The translations under genes were made by a program, and so were the position numbers. The notes under the pieces were generated by a model that was not told the DNA's origin, did no database searches, and saw only the letters and a list, made by a program, of their open reading frames with translations. A DNA stretch of 30,946 nucleotides, taken from contig JBCCTF010000022.1 in assembly GCA_039198765.1 (NCBI GenBank), positions 1 through 30,946 of the forward strand, read 5' to 3'. Positions 7,640-14,869 of the stretch are shown in pieces; position 1 is the stretch's first letter, and the number at the start of each line of letters is the position of its first letter. Source of the DNA: Parvularcula sp039198765. Lineage in GTDB: Bacteria; Pseudomonadota; Alphaproteobacteria; Caulobacterales; Parvularculaceae.

Positions 7640-9055
7640 ATGGCGGAATCCCCAACCAAGCTTTCTGAACGGCGGTCACGTCTTTTGACCCAGCCGGTCA
7701 CCAAGGTCTTGTTCGACCTGTCTTGGCCTATGACCCTCGGCTTGTTCTCGGTTATCGCGATCAACGTCACGGACACGTTCTATATAGGCCGGCTGGGCGG
7801 TGATGAGCTGGCAGCGATCGGCTTCTGCTTCCCCGTGATCTTCGGGATGAGCGCGATCGCCATCGGAATGAGCAACGGCGGCGCAGCCGTCGTGTCACGC
7901 GCGATCGGCGCAGGGCATGAGAAACGCGCCCAGGCGCTCATCACCTCAACCCTCGTTTTCACGTCAGCCTTCGCCCTCGTCCTCGCTGTGATCATGCTGC
8001 AAATCTCTGACGCTGTGTTCCTTGCGCTCGGCGCGCCAGAGCGGCTTTTGTTCTACATCAACCAGTTCATGACCGTCTGGTATTGGGGCCTGCCCCTTCT
8101 CGTTACGCCCATCGTCATGAATGGTCTGATGCGCTCCACCGGCGAGGCGAACGTGCCGAGCGTGCTCATGGTCCTCGCCGCGGTGATCAATGCGGTGATC
8201 TCGCCGTTCATCATCTTCGGCCTTCTGGGGTTCCCGGCCCTCGGCATGTCAGGCGCGGCCATCGCCACACTGATCGCCCGCGCTGTAATTATCGCGCTAG
8301 GGATCGGCTGGCTGATCCGTGGGCGACTGATGACGATCAGCATGGAGACGATCAACACGTTCCTCCCCTGCATCGTCCAAGTCCTGCGCTACGGCGCACC
8401 GGCCTTCTTGGCCCAGCTCGCCTCGCCAATCGGCGGCGCGGTGGTCACCCGCCTCCTCGCCAATTCAGGACCCGAAGCCGTCGCAGGGTTCGCCGTCGGC
8501 GCGCGGATCGAAGCGCTTGCGCTCATCCCCTTCTTCGCCCTTCAGACCGGCATCACCCCTTTCATCGGCCAAAACGTCGGAGCGAGAGCGGACAAGCGCC
8601 TCCGCCTCGCCGAGCGCGATGTCTGGCGGTTCTCCCTCCTCTGGGGAGGCTTCGGGGCGCTGATCCTCTATGCGTTCGGCGGAACCCTCGCGAGCGCGTT
8701 CACAAGCAATCCGGACATCATCGCAACCAGCGACGCCTACCTTGAAGCGATCGCGCTCAGCCTTTGGGGCGCAGGCCTCCTCATCGCCGCGGTCGGCATC
8801 TTCAACCCGCTGGGCTATCCGAACCTCGCCTTCGGCGCCAACGCGCTCAGGTTCGTGGGCATCTACGCCGGGTTCGCGCTGTTCGGCGTCGGCGTCCTGG
8901 GCTGGCCAGCAGAGCGCGCGGTTTTCACCGCAGCCGCCCTCTCCTTCATCCTTTCAGGCCTGATCGCCGCGGTCCTCGTGAACCGATTGATGGAGCGTCC
9001 AAACCGTAAAGACTTGGAAGATCAGCCAAAAACGCAACCCCAGGCTGCCGACTAG
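7640..9055 (+). CDS. MATE-family multidrug/sodium (or proton) antiporter
   Basis: 471 residues with about twelve hydrophobic segments in two halves, as in MATE/NorM/DinF exporters, which push cationic drugs or metabolites out of the cell using a sodium or proton gradient. Early features fit the family: WPMTLGLFSVIAINVTDTFY then GGDELAAIGFCFPV, and AIGMSNGGAAVVSRAIGAG in the first half; the second half has GAPAFLAQLASPIGGAVVTR and NVGARADKR. I place the start at ATG 7640, where MAESPTKLSERRSRLL leads into the first helix and GAAGG lies 11 bases upstream; an in-frame codon at 7562 gives an unlikely Pro/Cys-rich lead. Only 68 bases separate it from the radical SAM gene. DinF, an SOS-linked MATE protein in E. 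coli, is a relative, but the LexA-type box here lies after this gene, not before it. Confidence 0.9.
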   Translation: MAESPTKLSERRSRLLTQPVTKVLFDLSWPMTLGLFSVIAINVTDTFYIGRLGGDELAAIGFCFPVIFGMSAIAIGMSNGGAAVVSRAIGAGHEKRAQALITSTLVFTSAFALVLAVIMLQISDAVFLALGAPERLLFYINQFMTVWYWGLPLLVTPIVMNGLMRSTGEANVPSVLMVLAAVINAVISPFIIFGLLGFPALGMSGAAIATLIARAVIIALGIGWLIRGRLMTISMETINTFLPCIVQVLRYGAPAFLAQLASPIGGAVVTRLLANSGPEAVAGFAVGARIEALALIPFFALQTGITPFIGQNVGARADKRLRLAERDVWRFSLLWGGFGALILYAFGGTLASAFTSNPDIIATSDAYLEAIALSLWGAGLLIAAVGIFNPLGYPNLAFGANALRFVGIYAGFALFGVGVLGWPAERAVFTAAALSFILSGLIAAVLVNRLMERPNRKDLEDQPKTQPQAAD

Positions 9056-9104
9056 TCAATCAAGAGCTGCGACTCTGGAAAACTCGATCTTGCTTTGTTC
9101 TCAT

Positions 9105-9119
9105 GTTCGTTTAATGTTC
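9105..9119 (+). promoter_or_regulatory. Putative LexA (SOS) box, GTTC-N7-GTTC
   Basis: GTTC at 9105-9108 and GTTC at 9116-9119 are separated by 7 bases (gtttaat), the direct-repeat operator known for LexA of many alphaproteobacteria. A third GTTC at 9097-9100 lies just upstream. The box ends 4 bases before the ATG of the radical SAM gene, so bound repressor would block promoter or transcript start. A GANTC site (GACTC, 9071-9075) lies 30 bases further upstream. Confidence 0.65.
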
Positions 9120-9123
9120 TCCC

Positions 9124-10209
9124 ATGGTGGAGTCAGCGAAGCAGGAGTTCAAAGCAGCATCCCGAACGGGCGGTAGGGGTGCACGCACCAACGCGAGCGG
9201 CCGCTACGAAGCCTATTCCCGGCAAAGGTCCGACGATGGCTGGTCCCCGGTTGAGCCACCGCCCCTGCGCACCGAGGTGACGCCCGAGGCGGCAAAAACC
9301 ATCGTCACCTTCAATGACAGCCCGTTCGTCGGCTTTGACCGCTCCATCAATCCCTACCGGGGATGCGAGCATGGCTGCGTCTATTGCTTCGCCAGGCCCA
9401 CGCACACCTATCTCGGCCTCTCCGCCGGGCTCGATTTTGAAAGCAAGCTATTCGTCAAACCGGGCGCCGCAGCGCTTTTGCGCAAAGAGCTCTCAGCGAA
9501 GCGCTACAAACCGAAGACGATCGCCATTGGCACGAACACAGACCCCTACCAGCCGATTGAAAAACGCTACGGGTTGATGCGCGAGATTCTTGAGGTCCTT
9601 CTCGAATTCAAGCACCCCGTCAGTCTGCTGACGAAATCTGACCTCATTCTCAGAGACCTCGATCTGCTTAAGGCTCTCCAAGAGTATAACCTTGTCCGTG
9701 CACTGATCTCCATCACAACCCTCGACCGCAAACTGGCGAATGCGATGGAGCCAAGGGCCACCACGCCGCACAAACGCATCGAAGCGGTGCGCGCACTAGC
9801 CGATGCGGGCATCCCGACGGGCACGGTTCATGGGCCCATGATTCCTGGCCTCAATGACGAAGAACTCGAGGCGCTGATGGAGGCGTCGCGCGAGGCAGGC
9901 GCGACCTTCACCGCAATGACCATCCTTCGCCTCCCTCAAGAGGTGGGACCTGTGTTCGAAGAATGGCTGGCTGAGATCGCGCCGACAAAGAAATCCAAAG
10001 TCCTGAACAAAATTCGCGAGATCAATGGCGGCCGCCTCTACGACGTCGGCCGAAGCCGTGGTTCCGGACCTAAGGGCGCCTATGCCGACCTTTTGAGTGT
10101 GCGGTTCAAGCTTGCCAAAAAACGGTTCGGCTTCACTGATATGCCCATCCCAACCACCGATGACTTCTCCGTGCCATCGACTGAAAAGTCTCAGTTCGAG
10201 CTTTTCTGA
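9124..10209 (+). CDS. PA0069-family radical SAM protein
   Basis: 361 residues. GCEHGCVYCF holds Cys81, Cys85 and Cys88, the CxxxCxxC motif that binds the 4Fe-4S cluster of radical S-adenosylmethionine enzymes. Flanking text (DDGWSPVEPPPLRT, INPYRGCEHGCVYCFARP, AIGTNTDPYQPIE, RALISITTLDRKLANAMEPR) matches the PA0069 family, related in fold to spore photoproduct lyase; its reaction is not known. The start at 9124 gives the usual basic, Gly-rich N-terminus, but there is no ribosome site before it, suggesting a leaderless or very short leader transcript. The LexA-type box right before the start suggests induction on DNA damage and thus a repair role, which is inference. rnhB follows after 46 bases. 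Confidence 0.9.
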   Translation: MVESAKQEFKAASRTGGRGARTNASGRYEAYSRQRSDDGWSPVEPPPLRTEVTPEAAKTIVTFNDSPFVGFDRSINPYRGCEHGCVYCFARPTHTYLGLSAGLDFESKLFVKPGAAALLRKELSAKRYKPKTIAIGTNTDPYQPIEKRYGLMREILEVLLEFKHPVSLLTKSDLILRDLDLLKALQEYNLVRALISITTLDRKLANAMEPRATTPHKRIEAVRALADAGIPTGTVHGPMIPGLNDEELEALMEASREAGATFTAMTILRLPQEVGPVFEEWLAEIAPTKKSKVLNKIREINGGRLYDVGRSRGSGPKGAYADLLSVRFKLAKKRFGFTDMPIPTTDDFSVPSTEKSQFELF

Positions 10210-10255
10210 ATTTTGTGTCCTTGGGTTGGGGATAAAAACCCGGCAACGAAGCGCG

Positions 10256-10858
10256 ATGAAGGACGCTTGCCCCGACTTTGAAGCAGAACGCGCTGGCGGC
10301 CGCCCCGTCATTGGCGTTGATGAGGTGGGGCGCGGACCCCTCGCAGGTCCAGTGGTCGCCGCTGCTGCGTACCTGCCAGACCCGCGCGGGTTCCGAGGAC
10401 TCCGCGACTCCAAAAAGCTGAGTGAGAAACGGCGCGAGGCCTTCACCCACGCCCTCCTCAGCCAAGCGAGAGTCAGCGTCGCAGGTGTGCCAGCCGCGAT
10501 GATCGACGAACTCGGTATCGAAAAGGCGACCCAGGCCGCCATGCTTGCTGCCATCGCTGGCATCGACGCGCCGGACGATGCGCTGGTCATCGTCGACGGT
10601 AACCGCGTGCCCAAGTCGCTCGCGCGCGACGCCATCGCCGTGGTGAAAGCCGACGCCACCTGCCCCTCTGTTTCTGCCGCAGCCATTGTCGCCAAAGTGC
10701 TGCGCGACCGAGGTATGGTGGCTCTCGCCAAGCAGCACCCAACATACAGTTGGCACACGAACAAAGGCTATGGCAGCGCCCAGCATCGCGAGGCCATTTT
10801 GCGCGATGGGGTGACCCCGCACCACCGGATGAGCTTCCTGACGAAGATCCTCAGTTAA
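10256..10858 (+). CDS. rnhB: Ribonuclease HII
   Basis: 200 residues. It cleaves the RNA part of RNA-DNA hybrids and starts removal of single ribonucleotides misplaced in DNA. Catalytic acids are visible: Asp22 and Glu23 in GVDEVGRGPLAGPV, Asp114 in VIVDGN and Asp133 in KADATCPSVSAAAIVAK. RDSKKLS and YSWHTNKGYGSAQH are also family hallmarks. The ATG at 10256 is chosen because the DEVGRG motif then begins near residue 21, as usual; longer readings overlap the previous gene. The order rnhB then ccrM is common in alphaproteobacteria. Confidence 0.95.
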   Translation: MKDACPDFEAERAGGRPVIGVDEVGRGPLAGPVVAAAAYLPDPRGFRGLRDSKKLSEKRREAFTHALLSQARVSVAGVPAAMIDELGIEKATQAAMLAAIAGIDAPDDALVIVDGNRVPKSLARDAIAVVKADATCPSVSAAAIVAKVLRDRGMVALAKQHPTYSWHTNKGYGSAQHREAILRDGVTPHHRMSFLTKILS

Positions 10859-10874
10859 GACTTCGGTCACCAAA

Positions 10875-10917
10875 GTTAACCGTCTACGGATTAATCTGTC
10901 CTTTACCCTGAGGACTC
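10875..10917 (+). promoter_or_regulatory. Putative cell-cycle control region of ccrM (GTTAAC plus GANTC)
   Basis: The 97-base gap between rnhB and ccrM holds GTTAAC at 10875-10880, a second TTAA at 10891-10894, and a GANTC methylation site (GACTC) at 10913-10917. In Caulobacter the ccrM promoter is controlled by CtrA, whose half-site contains TTAA(C), and has GANTC sites in its leader that CcrM itself methylates. The two TTAA here are 11 bases apart rather than the 7 of a full CtrA site, so only half-sites can be claimed. Confidence 0.4.
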
Positions 10918-10955
10918 ACGCAAGCATCTCTGGATGTATCCGAGGAGGCGTGAGA

Positions 10956-12035
10956 ATGACGAAGTTGCCGCTGAACCAAGTGCTGGAAGGCGACTGCAAC
11001 GAGGTTCTCAAATCTCTCCCCGACGGCTACGTCGACCTTGTGTTCGCCGACCCGCCCTACAATCTTCAGCTTAAGGACGGTTTGACCCGCCCCGACCAAT
11101 CCGCTGTTGATGGCGTGGATGCGGCATGGGACCAATTCGCGAGCTTCGAAGCTTACGATAAGTTCTGTAAAGAATGGCTGACCGAAGTCCAACGTGTGCT
11201 GAGCAAAAATGGTGCGCTATGGGTCATCGGCTCGTACCACAACATCTATCGCCTCGGCGCATTGCTTCAAGACATTGGCTTCTGGATCCAGAACGATATC
11301 ATCTGGGTGAAGAGCAATCCGATGCCCAACTTTCGCGGCACCCGCTTCACCAACGCCCACGAGACCCTGATCTGGGCTGGCCGCGATAAGAACGCACGGC
11401 CAACGTTCAACTACCAGTCGCTCAAAGCATCGAACGAGGATGTTCAGATGCGATCGGACTGGACGCTCCCGCTGTGCACAGGCGGCGAACGGCTGAAGCA
11501 AGACGGGGCAAAGCTGCACCCAACGCAGAAGCCTGAAGCGCTCCTCCACCGTATACTGATGGCCACAACCGAACCAGGCGATGTGGTCCTCGACCCCTTC
11601 TTCGGGACAGGCACGACAGGCGCAGTCGCCAAGCGCCTTGGCCGCAACTTTATCGGTATTGAACGGGACCCATCCTACATCATGGCCGCCGCTCAGCGCG
11701 TCGCCGAGGTTAACACACTGAAGAATCCGGAAGACGCCGCCCCCCTGCCCGCACCGCGGAAGGCACCGCGGGTTGGCTTTGGCCAAGTGGTCGAGGCTGG
11801 CCTCCTGCCCCCCGGAACGAAGCTTTACTGCCCGAAACGCAAGCATTCAGCGCGGGTGAAGGCCGACGGCTCTCTGTCAGCTCCGTCCGTACAGGGATCA
11901 ATCCATAAAGTCGGGGCAACACTACAAAACGCGCCAAGCTGCAACGGCTGGACGTTCTGGCATTATGAAGAGGCTAAGGGCAAGCTCCAGCCTATCGACA
12001 CTCTGCGCCAAGCGATCAGGAACTGGCCGAGCTAA
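10956..12035 (+). CDS. ccrM: Cell-cycle-regulated DNA adenine methyltransferase CcrM (GANTC)
   Basis: 359 residues, almost the length of Caulobacter CcrM. It transfers a methyl group from S-adenosylmethionine to the adenine N6 in GANTC. The beta-class motif order is present: catalytic DPPY at 32-35 near the N-terminus, then the SAM-binding DPFFGTGTTGAVA at about 213-225. A C-terminal RAMA domain, typical of CcrM and needed for DNA recognition, spans about 270-355 (GLLPPGTKLYCPKRK, SIHKVGA, CNGWTFWHYE). The ATG at 10956 is chosen over GTG 10950 because GAGGAGG at 10942-10948 then has the correct 7-base spacing. No partner restriction gene is present, so this is the solitary cell-cycle enzyme. 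The last 20 bases overlap the 3' end of mutY on the other strand. Confidence 0.95.
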   Translation: MTKLPLNQVLEGDCNEVLKSLPDGYVDLVFADPPYNLQLKDGLTRPDQSAVDGVDAAWDQFASFEAYDKFCKEWLTEVQRVLSKNGALWVIGSYHNIYRLGALLQDIGFWIQNDIIWVKSNPMPNFRGTRFTNAHETLIWAGRDKNARPTFNYQSLKASNEDVQMRSDWTLPLCTGGERLKQDGAKLHPTQKPEALLHRILMATTEPGDVVLDPFFGTGTTGAVAKRLGRNFIGIERDPSYIMAAAQRVAEVNTLKNPEDAAPLPAPRKAPRVGFGQVVEAGLLPPGTKLYCPKRKHSARVKADGSLSAPSVQGSIHKVGATLQNAPSCNGWTFWHYEEAKGKLQPIDTLRQAIRNWPS

Positions 12036-13044
12036 GACCTCGTTCTAGGGCTTTTCGAAAGAGCGTTGGCATCGCTGCCGCTGCGTCCGCAGCTGGCAGC
12101 CAACGCCCCTCTACATCCGACTGCGGATGATCTGTCTTATAAACATCAATCTCCAACCGGCGATGTGTGAGGATATGGGTCACTGTTCCGCTCAGCTCTG
12201 GTTCACCAGCAACTGTCGGAACAGACCTGCCGTCCCAACCTCCGCCAGGCAGGCCAAGCATCCCAGCGAACAAACCATCCGTAGGCCGATCTTCACACAA
12301 CACGTCCCCGTCGTCATTGATGATGACATAGATCGTGCCGCGAACCTCTTTCTTCTCTTTCTTCGGCGCTTTGACAGGTAAGACTGTCGGGTCACCCGAC
12401 TTTTGGCTGATACAAAAACTCCGTACAGGGCACAATAAGCAGTCGGCCGATTTAGGCCGGCAAATGCGCGCGCCCAAGTCCATCATCGCTTGGGCGAAAT
12501 CCCCGCAGTGCGCTGCGGGTGTGACCCCTGCTACAGCCTCTTTGATCGCTTTCTTGCCCTTGGGGAGCGGTTCATCGATGGCGGCAACGCGCGCCATTAC
12601 CCGCTCGATGTTACCATCGACAACCACCGCATGCTGATCAAATGCGATCGCAGCGATGGCTGCAGCTGTGTAATCGCCAATGCCTGGTAGGCTTTTCAGC
12701 GTCGCTTCGTCCTGAGGGAATACGCCGTCATGTTCAGCCACAACGGCCTTGGCGCAAGCGTGCAGCGACCGTGCGCGGCGGTAGTAACCAAGCCCTGCCC
12801 AGGCGGCAAGGACGTCGGCCTCGTCCGCCATAGCCAGTGCGAAAACGTCAGGGAACTGATTAAGGAAGGCTTGAAACCGCGTGGTCACAACCGCCACCGT
12901 GGTCTGCTGCAGCATCACCTCAGACACCAGCACGTGATAGGGATCAGTCGTCCCCTGCCCCGGCGGCGTCCGCCACGGCAGCACGCGCGCCTCGCGATCG
13001 TACCAAGTCAGAAGCGCGTCAGCGAATGTGGAAGTCTTCCCCAT
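12016..13044 (-). CDS. mutY: Adenine DNA glycosylase MutY
   Basis: 342 residues. It removes adenine mispaired with 8-oxoguanine. Catalytic Glu42 sits in SEVMLQQT, the helix-hairpin-helix is LPGIGDYTA at 119-127, and catalytic Asp143 is in VVVDGN. The 4Fe-4S loop has Cys195, Cys202, Cys205 and Cys211 in the C-x6-C-x2-C-x5-C spacing. The C-terminal part from about 235 (RGTIYVIINDDGDVL, GLFAGMLGLPGGG) is the Nudix-like domain that reads 8-oxoguanine. All key residues are present. It converges on ccrM with a 20-nt overlap of the 3' ends, and is divergent from the DUF721 gene by about 50 bases, which must hold both promoters. Confidence 0.95.
   Translation of the reverse strand: MGKTSTFADALLTWYDREARVLPWRTPPGQGTTDPYHVLVSEVMLQQTTVAVVTTRFQAFLNQFPDVFALAMADEADVLAAWAGLGYYRRARSLHACAKAVVAEHDGVFPQDEATLKSLPGIGDYTAAAIAAIAFDQHAVVVDGNIERVMARVAAIDEPLPKGKKAIKEAVAGVTPAAHCGDFAQAMMDLGARICRPKSADCLLCPVRSFCISQKSGDPTVLPVKAPKKEKKEVRGTIYVIINDDGDVLCEDRPTDGLFAGMLGLPGGGWDGRSVPTVAGEPELSGTVTHILTHRRLEIDVYKTDHPQSDVEGRWLPAADAAAAMPTLFRKALERGLSSASS
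12063..12106 (+). other. Imperfect long hairpin just after the ccrM stop, inside the 3' end of mutY
   Basis: GCGTTGGC (12063-12070) pairs with GCCAACGC (12099-12106), TGCC (12076-12079) with GGCA (12095-12098), and CTGCG (12081-12085) with CGCAG (12088-12092), with small internal bulges. There is no T tract, so it is not a classical terminator. It could stabilise or end ccrM mRNA, or be a by-product of the Ala-rich MutY codons. Confidence 0.35.
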
Positions 13045-13094
13045 ACGGCCCTTTGCCTGTTGTCCCAGCGCCGATGTTGGCGCATTTTCTCGCT

Positions 13095-13592
13095 ATGAGC
13101 GATCACAGGCCAGCCCCGCAAGACGCGAGCGTCCGCACGAAGCCTGCGCGCAGACCTGCGCCGCGGCTGGGTCGTTCGATCACGCCGCACCTCCGGCGCC
13201 TCGCGCAACAGTCTGGCGCAATGGACCCGCGGCTGGTCGAGCACTGGGCTGAGATCGCGGGCGCTGACCTCGCGAAACTGTGTCGTCCCATCAGGATCAT
13301 CAAGCGCGGCAAAATCCAAGCGTTAGAGGTCTCTGTCGAGAGCGGCGCCGCAGCGATGCGGGTGCAGTATGCCCAGACCACCCTTCTCAGCCGCATTCGC
13401 GATCAGCTGGGCCTGCCGCACCTGACAAAAATCACGTTCCGCGAGGGCAAAGCGCCTCGAGGCTGGGAGCAACGGCGGATGCAGCGCCCTGCTGAGGGGC
13501 CAGCGGAAAAGCGGGAAAACAAGGCGCCCGCTGGCTCCCTCGCCGAAGCGCTCACGCGGATGCGACAAACAATTCATCAATCGGAAAGCTAG
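13095..13592 (+). CDS. DUF721/DciA-family protein, likely replicative helicase loader
   Basis: 165 residues from ATG 13095. The central stretch (RRLAQQSGAMDPRLVEHWAE, IAGADLAKLCRPIRI, ALEVSVESGAAAMRVQYAQ) is the DUF721 fold. DciA proteins of this family load the replicative helicase DnaB in bacteria that lack DnaC/DnaI; that role is inferred for this gene. The N-terminus is basic and Pro/Arg-rich and the C-terminus charged, as in other alphaproteobacterial members. In-frame starts at 13026 and 13074 exist; 13026 would overlap mutY and the ribosome site is poor for all, so the start is uncertain. It sits between mutY and a DsbA-like gene. Confidence 0.82.
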   Translation: MSDHRPAPQDASVRTKPARRPAPRLGRSITPHLRRLAQQSGAMDPRLVEHWAEIAGADLAKLCRPIRIIKRGKIQALEVSVESGAAAMRVQYAQTTLLSRIRDQLGLPHLTKITFREGKAPRGWEQRRMQRPAEGPAEKRENKAPAGSLAEALTRMRQTIHQSES

Positions 13593-13624
13593 GCGACGCC
13601 CCAGGTTCAGGCTAAAGGGCGGCT

Positions 13625-14356
13625 ATGACGTATCGCATCGCAACCGCCGCCGCCCTGAGCCTCTCCGTCTTCGCCCTCGCCGCATGCGGCGGGAATACTG
13701 AAAGCGAAGCCGAGGAAGCCGCCGAAGTTGCCGCCGAGGCGAGCGAAGCACCAGAGGCCGGCGCGCCGGAAGCCCCCGCAGAACCTGAGCTTCTGCCAGC
13801 GCCGGAAGGCAGCATGGCGGGCGACGTGATGAGCCTCGGCAGCCCGGATGCGCCCCTCACGATCACCGAGTTCGCGTCGGTCACCTGCCCGGGCTGCGCC
13901 GCGTTCCACGCCTCGGCGTTCCCCGCGATCAAAGAGCAGTTCATCGACACCGGCGACGTTCGCTTTGTGTACAAAGAATTCCCAACACCGCCGGTGCGTT
14001 ACGCTCAGGCCGGCTTCATCCTCGCCCGCTGCGCAGCAACCGAGGCAGGGCCAGACGCCTACTTCGCGATGGTCGACGCGCTCTACAAAACCCAGCGCAC
14101 CTGGCTCTACGGCGATGACACACCGGGCGCCCTTCGCAACATTGCGGCCCAGGCCGGCCTTGCTGGTGAGGAGTTCGACAATTGCTTCCGCCGCGATGAC
14201 ATCCGCACCGCGCTGATCAGCTCGATCGAAGAAGGCCGCGACCTCGACATCACGGGCACACCGACCTTCGTCGTCGACGGCCAAGTCCTCACGCTCCGCG
14301 GAACGCCGGACGAGATCATCGCGATCATCCAAGCTGAGGTCGACAAGCGCCGCTAA
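13625..14356 (+). CDS. DsbA-like thiol-disulfide protein, lipoprotein
   Basis: 243 residues. The N-terminus is a lipoprotein signal with lipobox LAAC (Cys21), followed by about 45 residues rich in Glu, Ala and Pro that act as a tether. The thioredoxin-like domain has CPGC at 88-91 and the cis-proline loop GTPTFVV, as in DsbA/DsbG and the DUF953-like envelope oxidoreductases of alphaproteobacteria. It would form or reshuffle disulfides in periplasmic proteins; whether it oxidises or reduces cannot be told. AAGGG lies 7 bases before the ATG. It lies downstream of the DciA-like gene, 32 bases apart, probably in one transcript with it and the following VOC gene. Confidence 0.9.
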   Translation: MTYRIATAAALSLSVFALAACGGNTESEAEEAAEVAAEASEAPEAGAPEAPAEPELLPAPEGSMAGDVMSLGSPDAPLTITEFASVTCPGCAAFHASAFPAIKEQFIDTGDVRFVYKEFPTPPVRYAQAGFILARCAATEAGPDAYFAMVDALYKTQRTWLYGDDTPGALRNIAAQAGLAGEEFDNCFRRDDIRTALISSIEEGRDLDITGTPTFVVDGQVLTLRGTPDEIIAIIQAEVDKRR

Positions 14357-14379
14357 CCTGCTCGAACGGGAGGGAAGCC

Positions 14380-14763
14380 ATGACCACCCCTCCTCCCGTC
14401 GGCGCTTTCGCCATTGTTCCGTGCAACGACCTTGAAGCCGCCATCCCTTTCTGGGAGCAGATGGGGTTTGAGCGGGTTGGCGGTGACGGACACTATCTGC
14501 TCATGCGCGGTTGGGACTGTGAAGTGCACCTCACCCAAGCAGGTGACGGACCCTGGCGCGTGCCAGAAGAGAACAACCCCTTCGGCGTTTTCATCCGCAC
14601 ACCCCACGTCGCTGAGATCGCCGCTCGGGTTGAAGATCGCGTCATCCGGCCCGGCGGGGTGCTCAGACACCGCGAATGGGGCCTCTACGAAGTCGGGATC
14701 AATGCGCCCGATGGCCTGCTGGTTCGCGTCGGCTGGCCGTCTGAGCTCATCACCAAGGGCTAA
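14380..14763 (+). CDS. VOC-family protein (glyoxalase/bleomycin-resistance fold)
   Basis: 127 residues, one paired beta-alpha-beta-beta-beta unit of the vicinal oxygen chelate fold. FAIVPCNDLEAAIPFWEQMG is the usual opening, and GLYEVGINAPDGLLVRVGWP ends the domain. Members range from drug-binding resistance proteins to dioxygenases and isomerases; the substrate cannot be told. Possible metal ligands (His in EVHLTQ and Glu in GLYEVGI) are present. A strong GGAGGGAAG ribosome site precedes the ATG. It lies 23 bases after the DsbA-like gene and sits between dsbA and smc, where I would not expect a gene in relatives. Confidence 0.85.
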   Translation: MTTPPPVGAFAIVPCNDLEAAIPFWEQMGFERVGGDGHYLLMRGWDCEVHLTQAGDGPWRVPEENNPFGVFIRTPHVAEIAARVEDRVIRPGGVLRHREWGLYEVGINAPDGLLVRVGWPSELITKG

Positions 14764-14814
14764 CCGCTGCGCCTGTCGGATAAGCAACTGGAACCCGCCG
14801 CACGCCCCAGCCAC

Positions 14815-14848
14815 GAATCGCGTACGTTAACGCTTTGGTCACGGATTC
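14815..14848 (+). promoter_or_regulatory. Putative cell-cycle control region of smc: two GANTC sites around GTTAAC
   Basis: GAATC at 14815-14819 and GATTC at 14844-14848 flank CGTTAACG (14825-14832), all within the 106 bases between the VOC gene and smc. Two GANTC sites within 34 bases is more than chance predicts for GC-rich DNA. In Caulobacter relatives GANTC methylation state is read by GcrA, and TTAA(C) is the core of CtrA half-sites. That either factor acts here is inference. Confidence 0.4.
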
Positions 14849-14869
14849 GCCGTGGCCCGGGAAACAGTC

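Noticed and set aside
10876..10894. Full CtrA site TTAA-N7-TTAA before ccrM
   Set aside because: The two TTAA are separated by 11 bases, not 7, so only half-sites can be claimed.
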